Under the pieces are notes generated by a model that worked only from the letters and a program-made list of their open reading frames with translations, was not told the DNA's origin and searched no databases. A stretch of 10,444 nucleotides of DNA from RI-242 sp038246255 (lineage in GTDB: Bacteria; Planctomycetota; UBA1135; GCA-002686595), in the NCBI GenBank assembly GCA_038246255.1, contig JBBRWC010000126.1, positions 1 to 10,444 of the forward strand, read 5' to 3'. Both the position numbers and the translations under genes were made by a program. Shown in pieces: positions 1 to 6,223 of the stretch. How positions within the stretch are numbered: the stretch's first letter is position 1; each line of letters begins with the position of its first letter.

Positions 1-52
1 GATGCCACAGGGCGATGCCACAGGGCGATGCCACAGGGCGATGCCACCGTGC
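1..52. repeat. 13-bp tandem repeat at left edge
   Basis: Three perfect head-to-tail copies of GATGCCACAGGGC (1-13, 14-26, 27-39) are followed by a fourth copy with two changes (40-52). The array starts at base 1, so it probably continues to the left of the window. A 13-bp unit is not a multiple of three, so every copy shifts the reading frame. The same short peptide therefore appears at the start of two different frames. This argues that the array is non-coding and that the next gene starts downstream of it. Confidence 0.9.
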
Positions 53-137
53 GGAACCGCGACAGAGTGCGGGCCATGTCCTAAAAGGAACCTCTTGCTA
101 CGATCCGGCCGCCAGGCCAAGCCCGCCGTTGCCCCTG

Positions 138-1073
138 ATGAAGGATCCCGCCGCCCGACCCCTCAGCTCCGCGCCGCCGCCCGAGGGCGCCCGTTGCGCG
201 CCCCGCGCCGCCACCCCCGAACGCGTATCACCCGAGCGACTCGGAGCGCTCGTGGCGCTGCTCGACGATCCCTCCCCCGCCGTGTGGGAGCCTGTTCGGG
301 ACCATCTCGAGCGCGCCGGTCGCGCCGCCGTCCCCGCCCTGCGCCGCGCCGCGTCCCACCCCGAGCCCCGGGTTCGCCTGCGCTCCCGCGCCCTGCTCGC
401 GACCCACGCGCGGCGCGCCACCCTGCGGCGCCTCGCGGCAACCCTCGCACGCGATCCGGTCGACCTCGAGGCTGGCCTGTGGCGCCTCGCGCGCGCCGCC
501 GACCCCGAGTTCGACGCTCGTGAGGCGCGCATCCAGCTCGACCGCCTCGCCGCGCGCGTGCGCGCCCGCGGCCACGGCCTCGACGCGGGGATGGCGAAGG
601 CACTCGCCCTCGTCGACGTCCTGTGCGAGGAGGATGGCCTGCGCGGCGCAGAAGACGGTTACCACCACCCCGACAACGCGCACCTTGGACGTGTTCTTGA
701 GCGCCGCCGCGGCTTGCCGCTGTCGCTCGTCGCAATCCACCTCCTCGTGGCCCGCCGCGCAGGGATCCGCGCCGCCGCCGTGCCGCTTCCGGGGCACGTG
801 ATGTTGCGCCTCTACGCGGGTGAGCGCTCCCTCCTTGTCGACCCGTTCCACGGCGGAAAAATCCGCACACGCAAGGACTGCCTCACCTACCTCCTGCACC
901 AGGGCCTAGCGCCGCGCACGGATTGGTTCGCCGACGCCACCGATCGCCAGTTGTTGCTGCGCCAGACGGGCAACCTGATCAATGGGCTGAGGCTCGTGGG
1001 CCGGTCGGCCGAAGCGCACGCTCTCAAGGACGTGCTGCGCGCCGTCGAGCCTCGGCCCCGCTCCAGCGACTGA
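138..1073 (+). CDS. SirB1-family transglutaminase-like protein with N-terminal helical region
   Basis: 311 residues. Residues about 117-265 match the SirB1/transglutaminase-like core 2 family. Seen are DNAHLGRVLERRRGLPLSL (180-198), a helix ending LLVARRAGI, the PGH signature (His220) and VDPFHGG (Asp235), followed by a conserved-type Cys248 in KDCLTYLL. Residues about 33-105 are Ala/Leu/Arg-rich helices resembling HEAT-type repeats. In transglutaminases a Cys would precede the His and Asp; here the matching RRGLPLSL stretch has none, so protease or transglutaminase activity is doubtful. The family's biochemical role is unsettled, and the sirB1 name is historical. I chose ATG 138 because the open frame further upstream runs through the 13-bp repeat array, which cannot be coding; no clear Shine-Dalgarno sequence precedes it. 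The LON-domain gene follows on the same strand after about 107 bp. Confidence 0.85.
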   Translation: MKDPAARPLSSAPPPEGARCAPRAATPERVSPERLGALVALLDDPSPAVWEPVRDHLERAGRAAVPALRRAASHPEPRVRLRSRALLATHARRATLRRLAATLARDPVDLEAGLWRLARAADPEFDAREARIQLDRLAARVRARGHGLDAGMAKALALVDVLCEEDGLRGAEDGYHHPDNAHLGRVLERRRGLPLSLVAIHLLVARRAGIRAAAVPLPGHVMLRLYAGERSLLVDPFHGGKIRTRKDCLTYLLHQGLAPRTDWFADATDRQLLLRQTGNLINGLRLVGRSAEAHALKDVLRAVEPRPRSSD

Positions 1074-1180
1074 ACCGAGCCCGGCCCCAGCGCTCCCCCG
1101 TCAGGGGCCTCTTGGCCCATCATCTCGCGGCGTTGACACCGCTTGCGCGTCGTCCCATCGCACGTTGCCCCTTCAAGCCC

Positions 1181-1861
1181 TTGAACGAATCGATCCCGGA
1201 TGCCTGGCCCCCCGAGGTCCCGGCGGAACCAAGCGGCGGTCCCGTAGTGCCGCTGTTCCCGCTCTCGAACGTGTGGCTGTTCCCCGGCGCGGTCACGCCG
1301 CTGCACATTTTTGAGCCGCGCTATCGGCAGATGATCGAGGACTCCCTCGACCAGTCCGGCCGCATTGTGATCGGCACCGTGATGGAGGGACGCGAGGTGG
1401 ACTTGCCCAACACTCCGCCCGTGTATCCCATCGCGGGTTTGGGTGAAATCGGCCGCCACGAGCGATTGCCTGACGGGCGCTTCCTGATCCTGTTGATCGG
1501 GCTCGCGCGCGTCCGAATCCGCGAGGTGCCAAGCGATCGACCCTACCGGCGTGTTGAAGTGCTGCCGCTCGAGGAGTGTGGGGTGGCCGCGGAGCGTACC
1601 GACGATCTGCGGCGCCGTTTGATGGAAGCGGTGCTCGAGCGCACGGACGAACTTTTGAACCTGCCCGAGGAGATGCCGATCCCGGCGCTCACTGACCTGT
1701 TGATGCTGCGCATGCCCCTGCCCCATCGGGTCGTGCGACGCATCTACACTGAATGCGACATCGAGGAGCGCGCGTTGCTCGCGCTCGCCGAACACGCCCA
1801 GCGCCCGCATATCGAAGACAAAAAACCGCCGCGGGACGGACCGGAGTTCCCCGCGAACTGA
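1181..1861 (+). CDS. Stand-alone LON substrate-binding (N-terminal) domain protein
   Basis: About 226 residues with this start. Residues 23-200 match the LON substrate-binding domain: VVPLFPLSNVWLFPGAVTPL (22-41), then HIFEPRYRQMIEDSL, IVIGTVMEG, the IAGLGEIGRHERLPDGRFLI strand pair, and a helical C-terminal half. There is no AAA ATPase module and no Ser-Lys protease domain. It therefore belongs to the family of free LON-N proteins, which are thought to bind unfolded or substrate proteins but have no agreed function. The start is uncertain. The frame stays open back to 923, deep inside the SirB1 gene, but the conserved domain begins only near 1245. TTG 1181 gives a family-sized protein, and TTG 1133 is the next candidate; neither has a clear ribosome binding site. 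It lies on the same strand as the SirB1 gene and may be co-transcribed. It ends 16 bp from the convergent exoIII stop. Confidence 0.85.
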   Translation: MNESIPDAWPPEVPAEPSGGPVVPLFPLSNVWLFPGAVTPLHIFEPRYRQMIEDSLDQSGRIVIGTVMEGREVDLPNTPPVYPIAGLGEIGRHERLPDGRFLILLIGLARVRIREVPSDRPYRRVEVLPLEECGVAAERTDDLRRRLMEAVLERTDELLNLPEEMPIPALTDLLMLRMPLPHRVVRRIYTECDIEERALLALAEHAQRPHIEDKKPPRDGPEFPAN

Positions 1862-1877
1862 CCCCGCGCGGAGGCGT

Positions 1878-2648
1878 TCAACCGTCCAGTGTGGCGACCA
1901 CCGGAGCGTGGTCGCTCGGGCGCTGAGCGCCACGCTCTTTCATGTCGACGGACACGGACGAACACGCGGCGAGGGCGGGCGCCGACATCAGGAAATGGTC
2001 AATGCGCAGCCCCTGATTGCGACGGAATCCGCGCGTGCGAAAGTCCCACCACGTGTAGATGCCGGCTTCGCCGGTGTGGTGGCGCAGCGCATCGACGAGC
2101 CCCAAATCGGTGATCGCGCGCAGCGCGTCGCGCTCCGGCGTCGAGCACAGGATCTTCTCGCGCCACGCGTCCGGGTCGTACACGTCGCGGTCGTCGACGG
2201 TGACGTTGAAGTCACCCGTGACGATCACCTTTTCCGCGAGGTCGTAGCGCTCCTTCAAGAACGCGCGCACACGCGCCAGCCACTCGAGCTTGTACGCGTA
2301 CTTCGGCGTTCCCACCGCCTGGCCGTTGACGACGTACAGGTTGACGAGCAAAACGTCGTCCACCTGCGCGCAGATCACGCGTTTGTCGCTCAGTTCGGTG
2401 TCGTCCGGCAGTCCCAACACCACGTCTTCGATCGGGCGCTTCGACAGGATCGCGACGCCGTTGTAGGTCTTCTGCCCGAAATGGGCGATCTGGTAACCCA
2501 GGTCTTCGATCGGCTCGCGCGGGAACGCTTCGTCGACGCACTTGGTTTCCTGCAGGCACACGATGTCGGGCGCGGCCGATTCGAGCCAAGCGAGGACCCG
2601 CGGCAGGCGGGCGCGGACGGAGTTCACGTTCCAGGTGGCGATGCGCAT
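1878..2648 (-). CDS. xth: Exodeoxyribonuclease III (AP endonuclease)
   Basis: 256 residues, usual size for the ExoIII/Xth branch of the exonuclease-endonuclease-phosphatase family. These enzymes cut DNA 5' of abasic sites in base-excision repair and degrade 3' ends. All catalytic motifs are visible: ATWNVNS (Asn7), LQETK (metal-binding Glu34), NLYVVNG (Tyr105), TGDFN (Asp146, Asn148), RIDHF (Asp217) and the terminal SDHAPV (Asp246-His247). Asn7 and Glu34 carry the same numbers as in E. coli ExoIII, which fixes ATG 2648 as the start. The frame stays open upstream to 3143, but that part is Arg/Pro-rich and not conserved. No good Shine-Dalgarno sequence precedes the ATG. The gene converges with the LON-domain gene and is divergent from the helicase across a long gap. 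It appears intact and active. Confidence 0.95.
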   Translation of the reverse strand: MRIATWNVNSVRARLPRVLAWLESAAPDIVCLQETKCVDEAFPREPIEDLGYQIAHFGQKTYNGVAILSKRPIEDVVLGLPDDTELSDKRVICAQVDDVLLVNLYVVNGQAVGTPKYAYKLEWLARVRAFLKERYDLAEKVIVTGDFNVTVDDRDVYDPDAWREKILCSTPERDALRAITDLGLVDALRHHTGEAGIYTWWDFRTRGFRRNQGLRIDHFLMSAPALAACSSVSVDMKERGAQRPSDHAPVVATLDG

Positions 2649-3246
2649 GGCGGTCGGCGGGAAGGGCTTGCGGCGGGCAGGGCGGCGCCGCGCGGGCGAT
2701 TGGCCCGGAGCGTAGCCGCGTGGCGGGCCCAGGCGGCGCGTCTGGCGCGCCCCGGGGCACTCTCGGACCGGTTTCAGCGGATCACGGTCCCTCGACCGCT
2801 CCCCGGCGACGGAAACCCAACGGAACCGTGCAGTTCGCGGCGCCCGGTCGAGTATCCTGTTCGCGCGGCGAAGGCGAGTGTGCGTCCCCATGGGATGCCG
2901 CTCTCCAGACCCAAGACCCACCGCGGCGCCCCGCGGTGGCGGACGTGGCCCCTGCGCGCCTTCGCCCTCCCCACGGCGCCCGGCGCGGTCGCGCAGCGGT
3001 GGCAACGCCGCTGGAGCGCCGCGCGACATCCTCGAGCCCCGCGAACGGCCTCTCGTCCGCCCCGCCCTTTCACCGACTTTTTTTCGCGCTCCGAATGCCG
3101 GAGCGCCCGCGATCGCGCTCCCCGGAACATGGAGCGCACCCATCGACGCCAGCGGCTCGGTCGGGCCGGACGGCCCCCCGCTCCCCGCCTCGCCTCACCG
3201 GCGGCGTCCCGACTCGGCCCCCCACTGGGGCCACAGTGCTCTCTCC
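2649..3246. other. Gene-free stretch between divergent exoIII and helicase genes
   Basis: 598 bp between the start codons of two divergent genes, and so the promoter region of both. Frames on both strands stay open here, but their translations are Arg/Pro/Ala-rich and match no family I recognise, as expected of non-coding DNA at this GC content. Visible structure includes a run of seven T (3078-3084) followed at once by a perfect 8-bp hairpin (3086-3106). No convincing -35/-10 pair was found. If the helicase is transcribed from the left half, its mRNA would carry a leader of several hundred bases. Confidence 0.6.
3078..3106. other. T7 run followed by perfect 8-bp hairpin
   Basis: Seven T (3078-3084) are followed by GCGCTCCG (3086-3093), a five-base loop (AATGC), and the exact reverse complement CGGAGCGC (3099-3106). 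The T run lies on the 5' side of the stem on the + strand, so this is not a standard intrinsic terminator in either direction. It lies 141 bp upstream of the helicase ATG and could be part of a structured leader. Confidence 0.5.
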
Positions 3247-5433
3247 ATGACACCGCAACGCGGATCCCGACCCCGAGGCCCGCGCGCGGGCGGCCATAGC
3301 GCCGCCCCCGCCGGCCCGGCCCAAGTTAGCCACAGGGTGAAGCTCGAAGAGCTCCACCCGAACGAAAATCCCCCGGACATCGAAACCTTCACCCACTGGG
3401 ACCTTGGTCCCGATGTGCAGGCGGCGATCGCCGCCATGGGCATCGCGGTTCCGACGCCCGTCCAGCGCCTCGCCATCGGGCCGGTGCTCGAAGGACGCGA
3501 CGTAATCGCCAAAGCCGAAACCGGAACCGGCAAGACGCTGGCGTTCGGAGCGCCGATCGTCGCGCGCCTCGACCCATCGCGGGCCAGCGTGCTCGCGCTC
3601 GTCCTGACCCCGACGCGCGAACTCGCGCAACAGGTCGCCGGTGTGCTGCGCACCCTCGGCGCGGCGCGGGGCATCAAGGTCGCGCTGCTCGTGGGTGGCG
3701 ATCCGATGCCGCCGCAGATCAAAGAACTCCAAAAGGGCGCTCAAATCGTCGTCGGCACACCCGGCCGCGTGATCGACCTCTACAAACAGCGTTTCCTGAG
3801 CTTCCCGTGGACCGAATATGCGGTCCTCGATGAAGCGGACGAAATGCTGGAGATCGGATTCCTCGACGACGTCGAAAAGATCCTCGACTACACCCCGCCG
3901 GAGCGCCAGACGCTGCTGTTCTCCGCGACGTTCCCGCCGCCTTTGCTCGCGCTCGCGCGCAAGCACACACGCACACCGGTCGAGATCGCGACGGCCAAAG
4001 GCGTGGCTACGGTCGACAGCATCACCCAAGTGTCCGTAGAACTCGAGGACGAGGACCGCCAGCATGCGCTGCGCGCGATGATCCGCGCATCCCGTCCGGA
4101 CGAGCTGCTGCTCGTGTTCTGCGAGCGCCGCACGGAAGTCGACCGCCTGATGCGCTCCCTCGATCGCCTGCCGGAGCAAGTCAAAGCGCTCCACGGCGGA
4201 TACGATCAGGCCGCGCGGTTCCGCGTCATGGCTGCGTTCCGCTCGGGCGACGTGCGCGCGTTGGTTGCGACGGACGTCGCGTCGCGGGGCCTCGACGTGT
4301 CCGGTGTCACCCACGTGATCAATTACTCGGTGCCGCGGGATGTTTCCGCGTACACCCACCGCATCGGCCGCACGGGTCGCGCCGGGCGCACGGGCAAGGC
4401 GATCACACTCGTCTCTCCGCCCCAGGCGCGCCGCTGGCGGGAGATCGAGGAGCGCATGACGTGGACCGTCAAAAAGGTTGAGGGCCGCGAAGTGCTCGAC
4501 CTGTTCGGACCCGAGCGTGCGACCAAACCGCAGGCTGCCGAGCACGAGGGCGCGGGCGACGGAGCACCGCGTGCAACGCGTGTGCGCCGTTCGAAACCGC
4601 GCCTGGAAAACGGCGCGCGCACCGATGCGGCGCCCGAGCGGCCCGAGCGGCCCGAGCGGCCCGAGCGGCCCGAGCGTGCAGAACGGCCTGCTCATGCAGA
4701 ACGCGCTGAACGTCCGGAGCGTTCGGAACGCGGCCCGCTGGATCGCACGCCCGCCGTCGCGCCGGCGGAGCGCCCCGCCCGCGTCCGCCGCTCGCGCCAC
4801 GACCCGGTCGAAGCGCCTGCCGAGCCCGCTCGCAGCGCGCCGCGCCCCCCGACCGCAGCCAGCAACCGCGAACGCCCCGCGCGCGACGAGCGCCAGGACA
4901 GCAACGCAGACAGCGGCCGTCCCGCACGCCATCGCGCGTCGGACCAGCCCGCGACAGAACGCACCCCGCGCCGCGAACGGTCCGTGGACGAACGGCCCGC
5001 AGCGGACCCCGGTCCCGCGCGCCCGTCGCAAGCTCCCGAGCGCGCGCGTGTTCAAGAAGAACGGCCGCGTCGGCGACGGGAGGACCCCGAGGTTGTTCCC
5101 GAGCGCAAGGCGTCCGCGGCAACGTCAAAGTCGGCAACGTCAAAGTCGGCAACGTCAAAGTCGGCAACGTCAAAGTCGGCAACGTCAAAGTCGGCAACGT
5201 CAAAGTCGGCAACGTCAAGGTCGGCACCGTCGAAGTCGGCTGCGCCCACAACAAGCGCACCCCCGCCGCGCACCGAGCGTGCACGGACCTCGGATCCGCG
5301 TCCCGAGCCCGCGCGGGAATCCGGGCGGCCCGAGCGCCAAAGCCGCGAGCGTCCGCGCCGCGAACCCACGTCCGGATCGGACCGCGACGAGCGCCGCGAC
5401 AACACGTCGGGCTTGGGCTCCGGGCTGCGCTGA
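3247..5433 (+). CDS. DEAD-box ATP-dependent RNA helicase with long disordered C-terminal tail
   Basis: 728 residues from ATG 3247. The helicase core (about 45-415) has every DEAD-box motif in order: Q motif (Phe48, TPVQ 70-73), motif I AETGTGKT (90-97), Ia PTRELA (122-127), Ib TPGR (171-174), II DEAD (195-198), III SAT (226-228), V ATDVASRGLD (341-350) and VI HRIGRTGR (371-378). Such enzymes unwind short RNA duplexes in ribosome assembly and mRNA turnover. The remaining ~300 residues are Arg/Glu/Pro/Ala-rich and look disordered, with a PER repeat near 463 and an ATSKS repeat near 625-664. There is no recognisable folded RNA-binding domain, so the basic tail probably supplies RNA binding (inference). 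The frame is open back to 2878, but that extension is low-complexity. ATG 3247 is the most likely start, with GTG 3337 as an alternative; neither has a clear Shine-Dalgarno sequence. The exact orthology (RhlE, CsdA or CshA type) cannot be set from this. Confidence 0.93.
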   Translation: MTPQRGSRPRGPRAGGHSAAPAGPAQVSHRVKLEELHPNENPPDIETFTHWDLGPDVQAAIAAMGIAVPTPVQRLAIGPVLEGRDVIAKAETGTGKTLAFGAPIVARLDPSRASVLALVLTPTRELAQQVAGVLRTLGAARGIKVALLVGGDPMPPQIKELQKGAQIVVGTPGRVIDLYKQRFLSFPWTEYAVLDEADEMLEIGFLDDVEKILDYTPPERQTLLFSATFPPPLLALARKHTRTPVEIATAKGVATVDSITQVSVELEDEDRQHALRAMIRASRPDELLLVFCERRTEVDRLMRSLDRLPEQVKALHGGYDQAARFRVMAAFRSGDVRALVATDVASRGLDVSGVTHVINYSVPRDVSAYTHRIGRTGRAGRTGKAITLVSPPQARRWREIEERMTWTVKKVEGREVLDLFGPERATKPQAAEHEGAGDGAPRATRVRRSKPRLENGARTDAAPERPERPERPERPERAERPAHAERAERPERSERGPLDRTPAVAPAERPARVRRSRHDPVEAPAEPARSAPRPPTAASNRERPARDERQDSNADSGRPARHRASDQPATERTPRRERSVDERPAADPGPARPSQAPERARVQEERPRRRREDPEVVPERKASAATSKSATSKSATSKSATSKSATSKSATSKSATSRSAPSKSAAPTTSAPPPRTERARTSDPRPEPARESGRPERQSRERPRREPTSGSDRDERRDNTSGLGSGLR
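4632..4676 (+). repeat. 9-bp in-frame tandem repeat (Pro-Glu-Arg) in helicase tail
   Basis: Five perfect copies of GCCCGAGCG, encoding a run of Pro-Glu-Arg triplets. Diverged copies continue in the protein as AER, PER and SER units to about 4730. The unit is a multiple of three, so copy-number change would leave the helicase frame intact. Confidence 0.9.
5119..5238 (+). repeat. 15-bp in-frame tandem repeat (ATSKS) in helicase tail
   Basis: Six perfect copies of GCAACGTCAAAGTCG (5119-5208) are followed by two changed copies: 5209-5223, which gives ATSRS, and 5224-5238, which gives APSKS. Each unit encodes Ala-Thr-Ser-Lys-Ser. The exact DNA identity of six copies, including third codon positions, points to recent expansion by slippage or unequal exchange. 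The repeat is lower in GC than the surrounding tail and uses AAG/TCA codons that are otherwise uncommon nearby. Confidence 0.95.
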
Positions 5434-5506
5434 CGCGCGCGGAGCAACGCCCTACACGGCCTCCGCCGTACCAATAACCACTCCCACCAATCCCATCACG
5501 CGCGCC

Positions 5507-5512
5507 AAAGGA
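5507..5512 (+). promoter_or_regulatory. Ribosome binding site of the ferredoxin gene
   Basis: AAAGGA ends 8 bases before ATG 5521. This is good Shine-Dalgarno spacing and supports that start over the later in-frame ATG at Met15. Few genes in this window have such a clear site. Confidence 0.6.
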
Positions 5513-5520
5513 CATCGGAC

Positions 5521-5943
5521 ATGGGTGGCACGAACCCGTTCATCAAAAAGCCCAAGGTGGTGATGCCGACCCGGTCGTACCGGATCGCGTTCACGTCCCC
5601 GTCGAATCCGGAGCAGCGTGTGGTCGAGGTCGATCCCTCGAAACTCCCCTACAGCCGCACCGGGCTTCCGGGCTCGATCCTCGAGATCGCCGAGGGCCAC
5701 GGTGTCGAGATCGACCACGCCTGCGGCGGTGTGTGCGCCTGCTCGACCTGCCACGTCATTGTGCGGGCCGGTTTGGAGAGCTGCAACGTCGCCACCGACG
5801 ACGAGGAGGACCAGCTCGACCTGGCGCCGGGCCTGACACCCAAGTCGCGCCTCGCCTGCCAAACGGTTCCCGACGGAAGTTGCGACCTGGTCGTGGAGAT
5901 CCCCGACTGGAACCGCAACACCGTGAAAGAAGCACCGCACTGA
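5521..5943 (+). CDS. fdx: ISC-type [2Fe-2S] ferredoxin
   Basis: 140 residues. The cluster ligands are Cys68, Cys74, Cys77 and Cys113 in the pattern C-X5-C-X2-C-X35-C, within HACGGVCACSTCHVIV and the later SRLACQT. This is the adrenodoxin/Isc-ferredoxin pattern rather than the plant type. The additional Cys72, two residues before the second ligand, matches the free Cys of E. coli Fdx and favours the ISC branch. Such ferredoxins donate electrons in iron-sulfur cluster assembly. The protein is about 25 residues longer at the N-terminus than E. coli Fdx, with a short basic segment (IKKPKVV), and slightly longer at the C-terminus. There is no signal peptide, so it is cytoplasmic. No isc, suf or hsc genes are in the window. 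It follows the helicase by 87 bp on the same strand, with its own ribosome binding site, and converges with katG. Confidence 0.93.
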   Translation: MGGTNPFIKKPKVVMPTRSYRIAFTSPSNPEQRVVEVDPSKLPYSRTGLPGSILEIAEGHGVEIDHACGGVCACSTCHVIVRAGLESCNVATDDEEDQLDLAPGLTPKSRLACQTVPDGSCDLVVEIPDWNRNTVKEAPH

Positions 5944-5990
5944 TCGCCGCAATCCGCAGCAACGTCATGCTACGCAGCGCGCCAACAGCC

Positions 5991-6080
5991 GGGAGCGCGG
6001 GCCTCTGGCCCGCCCTAAAGAGTGCTGAGCGCCTGCCCTCTTGCCCAGCGTTCCAAGGCGGGCCAGAGGCCCGCGCACCC
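5991..6080. repeat. Long inverted repeat, each arm itself a hairpin
   Basis: GCGGGCCTCTGGCCCGCC (5997-6014) is an exact reverse complement of GGCGGGCCAGAGGCCCGC (6057-6074). Pairing extends outward by two more bases, an A/A mismatch and three more pairs (5991-6080). Each arm is also a self-contained hairpin: seven pairs (GCGGGCC/GGCCCGC) around a three-base loop, TCT in the left arm and AGA in the right. The 42-bp centre has only weak pairing. It lies just after the ferredoxin stop between convergent genes, so it may end transcription in both directions or be a REP/BIME-type element. Confidence 0.85.
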
Positions 6081-6081
6081 A

Positions 6082-6096
6082 GCGGGCAGAGCCCGC
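6082..6096. repeat. GC-rich hairpin, third AGA-loop palindromic unit
   Basis: GCGGGC-AGA-GCCCGC: six perfect pairs around the same AGA loop as the right arm of the neighbouring inverted repeat. It begins 8 bases after that arm and has the same orientation. Confidence 0.75.
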
Positions 6097-6147
6097 GCAA
6101 GAGCGCAGCCGCGACCTGTTGAGCGCAGGCGGGAAGCAGCGTGCGCA

Positions 6148-6177
6148 GCAGGCAGAGCCCGCGGGGGCTGGGCCTGC
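6148..6177. repeat. GC-rich hairpin, fourth palindromic unit
   Basis: The outer stem is GCAGGC (6148-6153) with GCCTGC (6172-6177). The inner stem is AGCCC (6156-6160) with GGGCT (6165-6169), separated from the outer one by a 2x2 internal loop. Its left half, GGCAGAGCCCGCG (6151-6163), repeats exactly the sequence at 6086-6098, tying it to the same repeat family. Confidence 0.7.
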
Positions 6178-6223
6178 ACTGCACACGGGCCTGCGCCCAC
6201 ATGGGGCGGGTTGATGCGGAAAC

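Noticed and set aside
1..52. The short tandem repeat as a CRISPR array
   Set aside because: 13-bp units with no spacers between them; no cas genes.
1133..1138. TTGACA, a perfect -35 box in the gap before the LON gene
   Set aside because: At 17 bases further the sequence is TCGCAC, which is no -10 element, so there is no promoter pair.
923..1180. Upstream ATG start for the LON-domain gene
   Set aside because: It would overlap the SirB1 coding region by about 150 bp and add unconserved sequence before the LON domain.
2853..2858. TATCCT as a helicase -10 element
   Set aside because: No acceptable -35 element at 16-18 bp upstream.
2878..3246. In-frame N-terminal extension of the helicase by 123 residues
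   Set aside because: Pro/Arg/Ser-rich without conservation cues, no ribosome binding site, and the helicase fold begins only around 3385.
1908..3299. 463-codon open frame on the + strand opposite exoIII
   Set aside because: The first part is antisense to exoIII and the rest is low-complexity; no recognisable domain.
3070..5055. 661-codon open frame on the - strand opposite the helicase
   Set aside because: Antisense shadow of a GC-rich gene. Its translation is Arg/Ala-rich and unlike any family, while the + strand encodes a complete DEAD-box helicase.
5456..5469. ACGGC-CTCC-GCCGT hairpin between helicase and ferredoxin as a terminator
   Set aside because: Only five pairs and no T tract, expected by chance at this GC content.
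4478..5563. 361-codon open frame overlapping the helicase tail in another + frame
   Set aside because: Made of Arg/Pro/Ser codons generated by the repeats of the helicase tail; no domain, and it overlaps the ferredoxin start.
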